Positions 36,101 to 42,205 of a stretch of DNA of 64,000 nucleotides are shown here, in pieces. Positions within the stretch are counted from its first letter, which is position 1; the number at the start of each line of letters is the position of its first letter. This DNA comes from CAVQDV01 sp963711375 (GTDB taxonomy: Bacteria > Pseudomonadota > Gammaproteobacteria > Coxiellales > Coxiellaceae), in contig CAVQDV010000005.1 of the NCBI GenBank assembly GCA_963711375.1, forward strand, positions 1,736,001-1,800,000, given 5' to 3'. The notes under the pieces are model-generated. The model was not told the origin of the DNA. It searched no databases and was given only the letters and a program-made list of their open reading frames with translations. A program made the translations under genes and the position numbers.

Positions 36101-37622
36101 GCAGTAGAAGAGTGGCGTCGAGCTCCGTCACCGTTTTATTTAAAATAATGGCATCGTTACTGATAACATCAGAAGAAATTTGAACCGCGGAATCTATCTG
36201 CCCATTAAGGGCTGTGAGTGGAGCTTTTCCTTGAAGTATATCGGCTGTTATTTTTAATTGAGGCGATAAATTAAGTAATTGTTCGGCATAAGCGCGCATT
36301 CCTTTTACGGAATACTTTCCGGCGACTTCAAGAAAAAATGATTGCAGACTTGCCGAGAGGCCCTCAAAGTGGGTGGTTTCAGCTGTTTGAATTGAAATTG
36401 CTGCCATCAGCTGAGTAATATCGGCTTGCACTTTTCCGAGAGCATTAATGAAATTGCTCTCAGCTCGTAGAGTTTTAGAATTGAGTATTTCGGATTCTTC
36501 AGCTAAAAATAGGGAGTTCATTTTTTGAGGAAAATAGACATTTCCGGAAAGTAAGCCGTTAACTCGAATATCATTTCCGGACAAGACTATGTTGGGTGAT
36601 GTCACTTGAGCATTGGTCGGAATAACGAGATTTTCTAGGCCTTCTAGATGGATCTCTTCAATATCACAGAGCGCGTTTTCGATAAATGAAAGACCTGCTT
36701 TAACTAAGAGTAATTTTATTTGAATAAAGGTAGCTTTTGGGGAGCATTTAAAAGTGTGAGAGGCGGAAAAACCTAAGGCCATACAATATCCAAACAGCGC
36801 AGAACTTTCGATGTTCATCGTTTTTGATGAAAATTGCACATTCCCGGAATTATAAAAGAAACCGTCCAGGCTTAATTGATCACGAGATAGACCGAGAAAA
36901 TTTCGATAGCTACAATAGGAATTTTCAGAAAATTCGAGTGATTCCTGAGCTTGAAACTTTCCCTTATTTCCATCTTCAAAGCCATTTATTTTTATCCTAG
37001 AGCAGGCAATTAATGAAGTTCTTGCGTAGCGATTACCGGCATTTTCGAATAAATAGCCGCTTATTTGCTCCTCGTCTCTTACCGTCCATTTTCCAGCCAT
37101 ATCATTAAGCGTGAGCCCACCTTCTTGGATGAGAAGTCTCGCGGTATCAAAATCATTTTTATTAATGAAATCGCCTTTGGTTTGATGATATTCATCATTA
37201 ACGCTTAGGCTTCCATAGTTTACAAGTCCTATTCCTCCGTCGTTAATCGTTGTTTTCACCTTATCGCAAACGATAGAGGCACAATTTTCAATTTCATCAG
37301 CCTTTAAGTTTAAGAATGTAGACTTTATGTTAAGGTCTTCTTTTAAGATTACGGTATTCGCGCTTACGGCAATATTGGTAAATTTAAGATCACTTTGGGA
37401 GACACTCACTTCATTATTATGACTCCCAGAAATCTCAAGAGATTCCCAAGACTCTGACATTTCTCCAAATGTTATTTTATAGGCGGTATTTTTCTGCTTG
37501 AGTGTGATGTGAACGGAATTATTCGTTGAAGAAATTGAATAATCGGGATTGGCCTGATTTGGATTTTTGCTCAAATCAATGGCAATAATCGATTCAAATA
37601 GAATTTGATTTTCTCTTGACAT
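27147..37622 (-). CDS. Giant haemagglutinin-like protein with tandem C-terminal ADP-ribosyltransferase-like domains
   Basis: 3491 residues, no visible signal peptide. Residues 1 to about 2200 are mostly short beta-strand repeats of filamentous-haemagglutinin character (SGEVNAGGNVIAK, GLNLENPKLN, LFINSRDGTINSQCGVFIAN). A hydrophobic stretch near 1000-1040 (TTMVLSLLLSLFFMG) and a charged linker near 1400 interrupt them. A low-complexity Asn/Ser/Pro linker (about 2200-2430) follows. Then two related domains: LYRGDGRDPKQIFSSGFEPAG with R2598, SAYVPTT (S2636) and KEQEM (E2711/E2713); and WFRGDFRDPEEIFPIGFEPTG with R2889, SAYVSVS and KEQEM (E2998/E3000). This R-S-ExE order matches pertussis-toxin-S1-type mono-ADP-ribosyltransferases, including the context EQEMLIPGKINPHDI. 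The last 450 residues are unassigned. Second gene of an operon with the coiled-coil gene. Secretion route and target are unknown. Confidence 0.75.
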   Translation of the reverse strand: MSRENQILFESIIAIDLSKNPNQANPDYSISSTNNSVHITLKQKNTAYKITFGEMSESWESLEISGSHNNEVSVSQSDLKFTNIAVSANTVILKEDLNIKSTFLNLKADEIENCASIVCDKVKTTINDGGIGLVNYGSLSVNDEYHQTKGDFINKNDFDTARLLIQEGGLTLNDMAGKWTVRDEEQISGYLFENAGNRYARTSLIACSRIKINGFEDGNKGKFQAQESLEFSENSYCSYRNFLGLSRDQLSLDGFFYNSGNVQFSSKTMNIESSALFGYCMALGFSASHTFKCSPKATFIQIKLLLVKAGLSFIENALCDIEEIHLEGLENLVIPTNAQVTSPNIVLSGNDIRVNGLLSGNVYFPQKMNSLFLAEESEILNSKTLRAESNFINALGKVQADITQLMAAISIQTAETTHFEGLSASLQSFFLEVAGKYSVKGMRAYAEQLLNLSPQLKITADILQGKAPLTALNGQIDSAVQISSDVISNDAIILNKTVTELDATLLLLNKQNSNTQSDNVALSAAHILQDGSVTALSRITETGAFTYNSSTSSLNAPQNNIKGSASSTLGGKIQGVNLEVNSGDITSLLTNAIDTHTTFLQAQNNYSGYTNVRGINAQIVAKNKAYFVKGNASLSDKLTVSSPHLYLDIAVDADTLNLIKPTNPGNSDVSIAGLIRTQSFFENFDKCELFGEIDTKRAEFRSQDSVTADPDSKITYTERVEITTGTCNMDCPVYQPQKAEGNAKQGVEIKAIKTRTGKYFEADTQSPVTVDTNESEIAGRFRVLSFTMNGEKMEFVEGLHFSPETGKVQVNGKSNSSTLNIKRGALVEAKVSKFENFHEMTVNGLVKSSEITAKNIKNLLIVVLGEFGSKQSKLFVDADYVTLEGIIKAAVGYIKCSRSFIQIGLRGPAEIDATKIVIQTLLYQKIFGNTKAQQMNCTSLLSLNLGLSSINYEVDNSLLNFRILPSFTNLKALRKTISGIKDGKISIFDTNFLQYSVQMVLAGLRFVLPKTTMVLSLLLSLFFMGTQARQLYAQFNNLNFKELKLVDLLPLLVSLKNIGVSTALAASNGIAMQNQLKEPAIETFQSIEKFFTDLPQEIKDFFQAQTSNTTPPATTGNTFFSNLAGDIEGLFSKSLECVEQFIQNTSVGEVATVTEAIASVILPSTYSDALINIKLLNFSFMPIESYRGFLNFSALSPSVLASDYSLAFSNVSVLDPKIAFMLTQSGFFTRTDLSPALAYNYSLTGHDTVSDLSPVKAENLSETGSAHLKNLSNVEANNAALSGKEIVAGENMNVTDKLQVNTEGGVFTQAPGSKIEAGSASIKVDEGQFVQGPGSEIKADKVDIKEDTARPHTGVNTKDLTLEYKNVDKEGNEKFRREEDEKIKASAKTNHDLENKEHQKNEKHHRGENYHHSFQIGDTSKILAPISTPKTENTPVDTESDLLHLSGEYSCYVPHDPKNLTVTFITDHKLTLDDENWHPLWSLNFKAAEIVLPASTQIIAPGKNLSFTTTKGSIEIDGIVKADTIVVNSADSVKEKGGVTESKNLNIKAENDFIATEAYRDTQFFLDHKSIPPKTTYYWQPSSNVADYGSVITKHGNIVEDASKLTFNHSGEVNAGGNVIAKCESSNTWTNNAPDKIYRPAVISGGDGLNLENPKLNPDKVGLIIHAEGTITNDASYMGAKNGKVYIDGNKGVIGKEQDNVVCVYSNKHLGWGGPEEKYVYTERINGPVFQAYNSDLFINSRDGTINSQCGVFIANNTTIHTNTAPIFGDLLVHTVTDKSSWFNSSHHVKSEFVGQIFKSPESLNIRSEHGDIDIPNSSIKTGVLIVDAVEGKTRFGQSPIQYDFYDTYLTLSAHLGPINFSISSNPNDNQPKKLWVSDPLKDSLSATKHSNRKNGEIIGNLLNTADAAAGKINAYQDGNYAGMVDTTVGLGISRTTTESHFQTPGNNSIVAGLMIDNSKYGLEFDGIPVFAGQMELRGGQFLTVNGFCGQSSTHSSTESLGVNWQPGTNKLDLNASYSNFNSHSSQPFPGIMKVGRLVFQKEAELSLNNAQATVGKLEGEIKTVNIIGALGSSEQTSECISASTDTASPGLKAASISDDKIVEKTVVKSSLSVDNSSKTHIDTINSVSGELEGDGFKKNHPDLINKTELKGERHEKGFSASVNLEKKSITSFGITDTSGFDKKGIDLTLTDPKNLEELYSRAQESNKPKNDNAGADSININNLFAKEYIFDPNNSNLPVNTNSEKSSAHTKPEKNSGNYKGNNPGANNKGLDASTNDQSSKSPLPLRERDRVRGASNENGINLNELVEKEKIYQDPAMNNAFNPTQFSAPSPNHNNNNSANLSDINSIPSYPLEDPSINQKIEDQIFKGPDLSSTPSNQSLNINNVPSNFKPEDPSLHLGQNPNTAFTEPPTNKNTLDKVSDAAMAGLQILPNPIGFFSYLFETNEEYIPDVIAGAEDAIKALADQINHPIDKILKPFVSLASDVGFASSAQGMVLTPALDLPLTILVETNPQLAKEANNRIQERIDNIGTALYNFSQASAHEKVRAASEFATSFLASGGAAKVFKFAAGATIGKNFSDFRFVNVTEDSKELKYLYRGDGRDPKQIFSSGFEPAGNNLSVIKLMTGSEGEDLKDSAYVPTTWLRSEALKFPDSSNYPNTAYPKLEPFPSLYVYKINPQKNGIHAADPLRAEYHAMGEEINEEDFERLAKEQEMLIPGKINPHDIMGAWPVKVYVAQVTDPEFFLKKIAKHNEVVDEETEVDDEFIYNMCYEETRKIQEDSFIQNPDYMAPIELQKSHWVEKNPQLFKDAKIAEIAPKDFSEFGTSKPPRIFPENMNSDLITPVSKVTINDIRDNKPSLSKNTGSDLKSSSPINEPMLNIAENSKTWFRGDFRDPEEIFPIGFEPTGDDRSVLKHTYPVDSQAMQNSAYVSVSRLMEEAKNFPHCSLFKPFESHTIWVYELAPQPNAIDGAKAVLEERAKENSLTEYVLDNIAKYAKEQEMLVDGKIIPQHIIRAYEVNVHVVQTEDVEAFKARHPLAEEDTIYEYCYEQVRTFTGKVVENPNFNALAEKASQKIAQNKASEVLQNLMILGVMNEKLDFLASIFFAMSENYKKHGLLHPPHLFEDTGLYNDIRKETISPSLLSVSWVKENGISNGLYVIDYDGNLLVGAEGLNGITFHSNLSRGPVTAAGKFSILDNDTIKLDNFSGHFKPYGEDIEKIVKHAFLKSGFKEVFYECLQLDPFAKNRAREIIFDWCQNNPNRKLSDLEAVLNETLCSWFTYKNPDKSEFSDFVKDLIREVDTKLLSEKPLHTDAKAIDSPNSEISKTLQASFWSPIKNSVDSQHRTSEPKMAVKMTEEGIIISADYSKKLTEFLIENAVTPIPGESDAFARFVVWQGFSPDCTDQELKKIIRAQGFPIGKSDDLVNLTFGVLFHKFMNLNLKARARIPKVFVVEETPEITPNTDSSPQSPAQFFERKIIEIPNIPEQKENKK
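30752..30774. repeat. Palindromic element inserted in frame in the giant gene
   Basis: A 23-base near-palindromic core (CCCTCTCCCGC through GGAGAGGG) within a longer element at about 30738-30780. It is read as SPLPLRERDRVRGA (about residues 2281-2296) in the low-complexity linker. The identical core in reverse orientation lies in the intergenic region at 57347-57369. Insertion in frame resembles the palindromic coding elements known in Rickettsia. Confidence 0.75.
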
Positions 37623-37630
37623 CTTGGAAC

Positions 37631-38812
37631 CTAAAGCTTAGGGCCGTTTGTATTGGCTTCTTCAGATTCGGGATTTTGACTTGACTCCAATTCTTTAATT
37701 CTGAGCATAAGCTCTGTGTTTTTTTCTTCATAATCCTTTATTTTAAGGCCAAGTGATTTTTTATCGCTCGTCAATTCGCGTTTCTCACGAACTAATTTAA
37801 TAATCTCGATCTTTGGTTTTTCAGCTTGAATGGCAAAAGCCGTAATTATTTTCTCTTTTTCTGCTAATTGTGTATTTAAAATAGAAACGTCTCGTAGCGC
37901 TTTATGTAACTGATCGCTTTTTGATTTGTCCTCGGCTATTTGTTGGGCCGACTTTTCGTCGCTAAACTTTAGAGACGTTTTAAGTTCTTTAATTTTCTGT
38001 AAAATGGGTCCAGACTGTTCTGCTCTATTTTGATTGGCCTTAACTCTTTCGAGCTTCATTTCTTTAAGTTCATTTCGAATATACCGGCAGTAATCATGGT
38101 ATAAATGGTCAATATCAATTCCCTTTTTATTAATTACTTGCTCCTGAATATTTTTAACAAGATTAAGGCAGGCTTGATTATTGGATAAGGGTTTGGTCCT
38201 TACTTCATCAAGCTTATCAAAATCATTTAGCGGAATAAATTCACCAAGAGGATCATCACTTAATTTCGACTTAGAATTATAAGTCGAAAATTTTATCGTC
38301 CAAGTGGATTCGGGTTTATAGTTGGACATGCGGACCAAATGATCGATTATTTTTTTCAAGGCTTTTTGGCTTCTTTCCGCGTATTTGGTGTATTTGTCTA
38401 TGAAGCATTCCGCCAGCTCATCAGAATTATGAGGGTCCTTAACAGCCTTCGTAAGTTCCTCCAGCATTGCCGCCGCATGAAAAACAAATTCTCCACAGAA
38501 GTCGCGTAAATAAATCATGTTAATAAACTGCAGATAAGGTTTTGGAGTAAATACACCCCATAACCAAGTTGTATAACTTTTAAAATAAGAAGAGTAGGTT
38601 TCTGCACTCCACCACGTTGTTTTGACGATACGTAAAAATTCCTCTGCGTCTTTTTGGACAAGTAAAATGGCTGTGTCGGTATTCGAGGCATCAAATGAGT
38701 TTTTGTAAGCATCAGGAAAACCAGTTTTTAAAAAATTTTCGAACATTTCTGTTGAGGCAAGGAGTACCATGGTGATTCTTGTCCAAATATTCATGATTTC
38801 ACTGCTGCGCAT
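37631..38812 (-). CDS. Helical/coiled-coil protein upstream of the giant mART-like gene
   Basis: 393 residues, no signal peptide. Residues 1-260 are helical and Trp/Tyr-rich (TTWWSAETYSSYFKSYTTWLW). Residues 265-380 are strong coiled coil (KIKELKTSLKFSDEKSAQQI, LNTQLAEKEKIITAFAIQ, REKRELTSDKKSLGLKIK). The acidic tail is ESEEANTNGPKL. No family recognised. It ends eight bases before the giant gene, so the two are one transcript; a chaperone, export adaptor or immunity role for the giant protein is possible but unproven. ATG 38812 has GGA seven bases upstream; ATG 38794 is an alternative. Confidence 0.7.
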   Translation of the reverse strand: MRSSEIMNIWTRITMVLLASTEMFENFLKTGFPDAYKNSFDASNTDTAILLVQKDAEEFLRIVKTTWWSAETYSSYFKSYTTWLWGVFTPKPYLQFINMIYLRDFCGEFVFHAAAMLEELTKAVKDPHNSDELAECFIDKYTKYAERSQKALKKIIDHLVRMSNYKPESTWTIKFSTYNSKSKLSDDPLGEFIPLNDFDKLDEVRTKPLSNNQACLNLVKNIQEQVINKKGIDIDHLYHDYCRYIRNELKEMKLERVKANQNRAEQSGPILQKIKELKTSLKFSDEKSAQQIAEDKSKSDQLHKALRDVSILNTQLAEKEKIITAFAIQAEKPKIEIIKLVREKRELTSDKKSLGLKIKDYEEKNTELMLRIKELESSQNPESEEANTNGPKL

Positions 38813-39034
38813 ATTTCATCCAATTATTTTAGTAAATAGAAAAGGAGCGCATACTAGCAAAAGATTTTTGAGTTGAGTATCCGTATAAAATACGCAGTGC
38901 TCAAAGCGGTTCAGTCCTGCAAAAATTTGTACAAAAAAATTCAAAAACATAGCCAAAAGACAGAAAACAAGTAAACATCAACTATTTCCGCTGAGAACAG
39001 TTTCCAGCTTATTGGCTATGGATATGTCATTCAA

Positions 39035-39089
39035 TAGCATATATAATAGCCGTTATATCGATAATTTTCTTATAAAGGTATATATGCTA
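39035..39089 (+). promoter_or_regulatory. Inverted repeat pair at the hipB start (candidate HipB operator)
   Basis: TAGCATATATA (39035-39045) and its exact complement TATATATGCTA (39079-39089) form an 11-bp-arm inverted repeat with a 33-base spacer. The right arm overlaps the hipB start codon (39084). Two half-sites around the promoter fit autorepression by HipB. The 38813-39034 gap also holds a CGTAT-AAA-ATACG palindrome (38882-38894). Confidence 0.45.
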
Positions 39090-39386
39090 GCTATAAAATC
39101 ACCCAAATCTGTAACCTTGCATCTGGCGGAGCGCTTACGAGAACGGCGTCTTGAGCGGAATTGGAGCCGCGATGAATTGGCGGACCGTTCCGGTGTGAAT
39201 GTCGCCAATATTAAACGCTTTGAGTTAATTGGCGAAATAGCACTTTCGAGGTTGCTCAAGCTCGCTTTTGTCTTGGATGCTTTAGATACCTTTGATGAAG
39301 TGCTTCATTCAAATCCACCCATGACAATGGAAGAGCTTAAAAAACAGAATAAAACTCGTCAGCGTGGACGTCGGAGAAATAAATGA
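39084..39386 (+). CDS. hipB: HipB-like XRE-family antitoxin
   Basis: 100 residues from ATG 39084, which has AAAGG five bases upstream; in-frame upstream starts (39012) would cover the operator and are unlikely. XRE helix-turn-helix: LAERLRERRLERNWSRDELA, then DRSGVNVANIKRFELIGEIA (recognition helix), then hydrophobic dimer helices. The tail is very basic (KTRQRGRRRNK). It overlaps hipA by four bases (ATGA), the usual antitoxin-first arrangement. Confidence 0.82.
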   Translation: MLAIKSPKSVTLHLAERLRERRLERNWSRDELADRSGVNVANIKRFELIGEIALSRLLKLAFVLDALDTFDEVLHSNPPMTMEELKKQNKTRQRGRRRNK

Positions 39387-40606
39387 AATCTTTATTTTTA
39401 TCTGTTTTCCTGCATCAAGAAAATCACAAACAAAAAGTGGGCGAACTGGCTCACGTGAAGCAGGATATTTTTTTTGAATATGATGCTGATTTTCTAAAAA
39501 ATGGGATTCCACTTTCACCATTAAAACTGCCTTTAAAACCAGGTATTCAAAGTGATAATCAAAAAATATTTAGCGGATTACCGGGCGTTTTTTATGATTC
39601 TTTGCCTGATGGTTGGGGACTCTTGCTCATGGATCGGCATTTTAGAAAAATGGGCGCAGATCCTTTTCGCTTGTCACCCTTAGAACGTTTGGCCTATATG
39701 GGTGATCGCGCCATGGGTGCCTTGTCTTATGAGCCTTCCATGCCTGTAAATTATAAATGGCAAAAAGGGCTTAATTTGCCGAAATTAATACAAGATTGCG
39801 AACGTATTTTACAAGGACATGAAGATGATATTTTGCCGGAACTCATTATTGCGGGTGGGTCGCCGGGTGGAGCGAGACCCAAAGTGTTAGTGGGCTATTG
39901 CCAGAAAAATCATTCCATTTGTGCTGGTGTTTCCGACATACCCGCTGAATATTCGCATTATCTCATAAAATTTTCCGCATTAACGGAGCCAGAGGATGCT
40001 TCGGAAATTGAGTATGCCTACGCCAAGATGGCAAAAGACTGCGGAATTATAGTCCCAGAAAATCGTTTATTTGTAATTAAAAATTATGGAACTGCCTTTG
40101 GGATTCAACGCTTTGATCGAGAGCAAAATCATCGTATTCATATGCACAGTTTGAGCGGCCTATTACATGCCAATTTCCGAATTCCCAATTTAGATTATGC
40201 GGATTTTTTAATGGCGACGTGGATAATTACAAAAGATATTGCGCAGGTTAAACAAGCCTTTCGCCAGATGGTATTTAATGTAATATTTCATAATCGTGAT
40301 GATCATAGCAAAAATTTTGCCTTTATTTATAAGAATAATTCGTGGCAGCTATCACCCGCTTATGATTTAACGTTTTCCACAGGAGTCGGTGGAGAACACA
40401 CGATGACCGTTGCAGGGGAGGGGGCTAACCCTGGAAAGCCACATTTCCTTCGAATTGCAGAAAAGGCAAATATTACTAAAAAAGAAGCGCTACTTATTAT
40501 CGACCAAATTGTAGAAGTGCGAAGTCGCTGGCTTGATTACGCGAAATCTGCCAACGTAGGCACGAAAATAGCGAAAAAACTAGAAAAAATCACGCCAAAA
40601 ATCTAA
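39383..40606 (+). CDS. hipA: HipA-like serine/threonine kinase toxin
   Basis: 407 residues. In E. coli HipA phosphorylates glutamyl-tRNA synthetase and induces persistence; gltX is in this window, but the target here is untested. Kinase features: GGSPGGARPKVLVGY (nucleotide-loop region), FGIQRFDRE, catalytic loop NRDDHSKNFAF near residue 310, and SPAYDLTFS as the DFG-like metal site. The sub-family is the PGGARPK type, distinct from E. coli HipA. All key residues look intact, so the toxin is probably active. Confidence 0.88.
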   Translation: MKSLFLSVFLHQENHKQKVGELAHVKQDIFFEYDADFLKNGIPLSPLKLPLKPGIQSDNQKIFSGLPGVFYDSLPDGWGLLLMDRHFRKMGADPFRLSPLERLAYMGDRAMGALSYEPSMPVNYKWQKGLNLPKLIQDCERILQGHEDDILPELIIAGGSPGGARPKVLVGYCQKNHSICAGVSDIPAEYSHYLIKFSALTEPEDASEIEYAYAKMAKDCGIIVPENRLFVIKNYGTAFGIQRFDREQNHRIHMHSLSGLLHANFRIPNLDYADFLMATWIITKDIAQVKQAFRQMVFNVIFHNRDDHSKNFAFIYKNNSWQLSPAYDLTFSTGVGGEHTMTVAGEGANPGKPHFLRIAEKANITKKEALLIIDQIVEVRSRWLDYAKSANVGTKIAKKLEKITPKI

Positions 40607-40664
40607 ATCCATTTCCTCGATAAGATCTCTCAAAACAGCCAAAAGACGTTTTTGTGAGATTTTG

Positions 40665-40695
40665 CAGCAGTTTCCGCTTGAGCGGGGGGCTGCTG
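40665..40695. repeat. Dispersed palindromic repeat, copy 4
   Basis: CAGCAG-N3-CCGCT-TG-AGCGG-N4-CTGCTG hairpin. Arms match the family at 4883, 16782 and 19389. It lies between hipA and the operator array of the second DUF4143 ATPase. Confidence 0.5.
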
Positions 40696-40711
40696 GAGAT
40701 TTTGATAATCC

Positions 40712-40845
40712 AATGGCATTTTTCGGAGCTAACTCCGAAAATCAATGCCATTTTACGGATAGGACTCCGGAAAAGTGTGCTCATTCTATTTACTGATACT
40801 TTTTTCCGGAGTATACTCCACAAATCAGTATCAATTTCCGGAGTA
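40712..40845 (+). promoter_or_regulatory. Nested palindrome array upstream of the DUF4143 ATPase
   Basis: First, a nested hairpin 40712-40752: outer arms AATGGCATT/AATGCCATT, inner TTTTCGGAG-CTAA-CTCCGAAAA. Second, ACTCCGGAAAA (40764-40774). Third, the perfect 12-bp palindrome GGAGTATACTCC (40808-40819) flanked by TGATAC/GTATCA arms (40794-40833). Fourth, TTTCCGGAGTA (40835-40845), which also supplies the ribosome site. The recurring half-site is TTTCCGGAGT or close variants. Confidence 0.6.
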
Positions 40846-40851
40846 AGCTAG

Positions 40852-42033
40852 GTGTATCAACGATTGCTCGATCTCCCTAGAAATCGCAGTTTTTTCCTGT
40901 TTGGAGCTAGAAATACAGGTAAAAGCACCCTCATTGAGACGCAATTTCCAGAGAAGCATTGTCTGTGGTTTGACTTGCTGGACACTCAATTACAGCAAAG
41001 GTTTCTAGAAAATCCAGAGGAGTTGTTTCATATTGTCAAAGGGCTATCGCCCGAAATTACTCACATTGTCATTGACGAAGTGCAGAAGGTGCCCAAATTA
41101 CTGGATGTGGTCCAGCGATTGCTTAAAAAGAAAGATAAGTATTTTGTATTGTCGGGTTCGAGTGCACGAAAATTAAAACGTGGTGGGGCAAATTTATTAG
41201 CGGGACGTGCCTTTGTTTACCATTTATATCCCCTAAGTTTTCTTGAGCTTGGCAAAGACTTCGATCTCGACCTTGCGCTGAGCTGGGGTACATTGCCGGA
41301 AATAATAAATTTACCCACCGATCGCGAACGGCAGGAATTATTGACTGCCTATGCGCATACCTATTTAAGAGAAGAAATTTGGGAAGAGCAGCTGATCAAA
41401 ACATTAGCCCCTTTTCGAAAGTTTTTAGAAGTGGCGGCACAAAGTAATGGAAAAATTCTTAATTTTGCCAATATTGCCAGAGAAGTGGGTGTTGATGATA
41501 AAACCATAAAAGCCTACTTTGAAATTTTAGAAGATACACTTATTGGTTTTTTTCTGGAGCCTCATCATAATTCTGTGAGAAAGCAAGTGAGTGGGAAGCC
41601 AAAATTTTATCTTTTCGATACTGGATTAACGCGTGCATTAGCCAGAAATCTCGAAGTCCCGCTTAAACCTGGAACCCATGCTTATGGAAATGCTTTTGAA
41701 CATTATGTCATCATTGAAATTGTTCGCTTAGCTTCTTATTTCAGACGCCAATTTAAATTCAGTTATTTACGCACGGTCAATGATGTTGAAGTGGATTTAA
41801 TAGTCGAAAGACCCGGTAAAAGCACTCTTTATATTGAAATTAAAAGCACTGATAATGTCCAAGAAAACATGTTAACCTACTTTAAAAAAATTACTTCAGA
41901 TGCTGGTGACAACGTTGAAGCCATCTGTTTATCGAATGACCCTTATGCCAAAAAATTTGATCAAGTACTGGTTCTGCCATGGCGGGAAGGGATGAACAAA
42001 GTTTTTGACAATTTTATTCCTAAAGATAACTAA
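40852..42033 (+). CDS. AAA ATPase of the DUF4143 family (second copy)
   Basis: 393 residues from GTG 40852, with GGAG eight bases upstream. Walker A FGARNTGKSTL (residue 18 on), Walker B HIVIDEVQKVP, sensor-like VLSGSSARKLKRGGANLLAG and FVYHLYPLSFLEL. The C-terminal DUF4143 domain has the nuclease-like core NDVEVDLIVERP...LYIEIKST. Only distantly similar to the ATPase at 15344. Its leader carries the palindrome array, so expression is probably tightly controlled; the ATPase may act with it or be regulated by its neighbour HipB. Function unknown. Confidence 0.85.
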   Translation: MYQRLLDLPRNRSFFLFGARNTGKSTLIETQFPEKHCLWFDLLDTQLQQRFLENPEELFHIVKGLSPEITHIVIDEVQKVPKLLDVVQRLLKKKDKYFVLSGSSARKLKRGGANLLAGRAFVYHLYPLSFLELGKDFDLDLALSWGTLPEIINLPTDRERQELLTAYAHTYLREEIWEEQLIKTLAPFRKFLEVAAQSNGKILNFANIAREVGVDDKTIKAYFEILEDTLIGFFLEPHHNSVRKQVSGKPKFYLFDTGLTRALARNLEVPLKPGTHAYGNAFEHYVIIEIVRLASYFRRQFKFSYLRTVNDVEVDLIVERPGKSTLYIEIKSTDNVQENMLTYFKKITSDAGDNVEAICLSNDPYAKKFDQVLVLPWREGMNKVFDNFIPKDN

Positions 42034-42147
42034 ATTTGATTTGATTTACGTAGGGGCCTTAAATTCTATACCAGAGGTTCTCACCAGAGCTCTTGTCTTG
42101 AGCCCATCTTTCTTGATTCTTCCTTTTTGCAATCTATTGACTTATAC

Positions 42148-42169
42148 TATAATTGTAGAATACAATTAT
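42148..42169 (+). promoter_or_regulatory. MarR-type operator over the -10 box
   Basis: A perfect 21-base palindrome, ATAATTGTA-GAA-TACAATTAT (42149-42169), overlaps TATAAT (42148-42153). Half-sites of this length and AT-rich TTGTA/TACAA type are typical for MarR proteins, and the next gene is a marR homologue, so autorepression relieved by a drug or phenolic ligand is likely. Confidence 0.7.
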
Positions 42170-42205
42170 TTCGCGTGACCTTTTACGCCATAAATAGAGG
42201 CTCTC

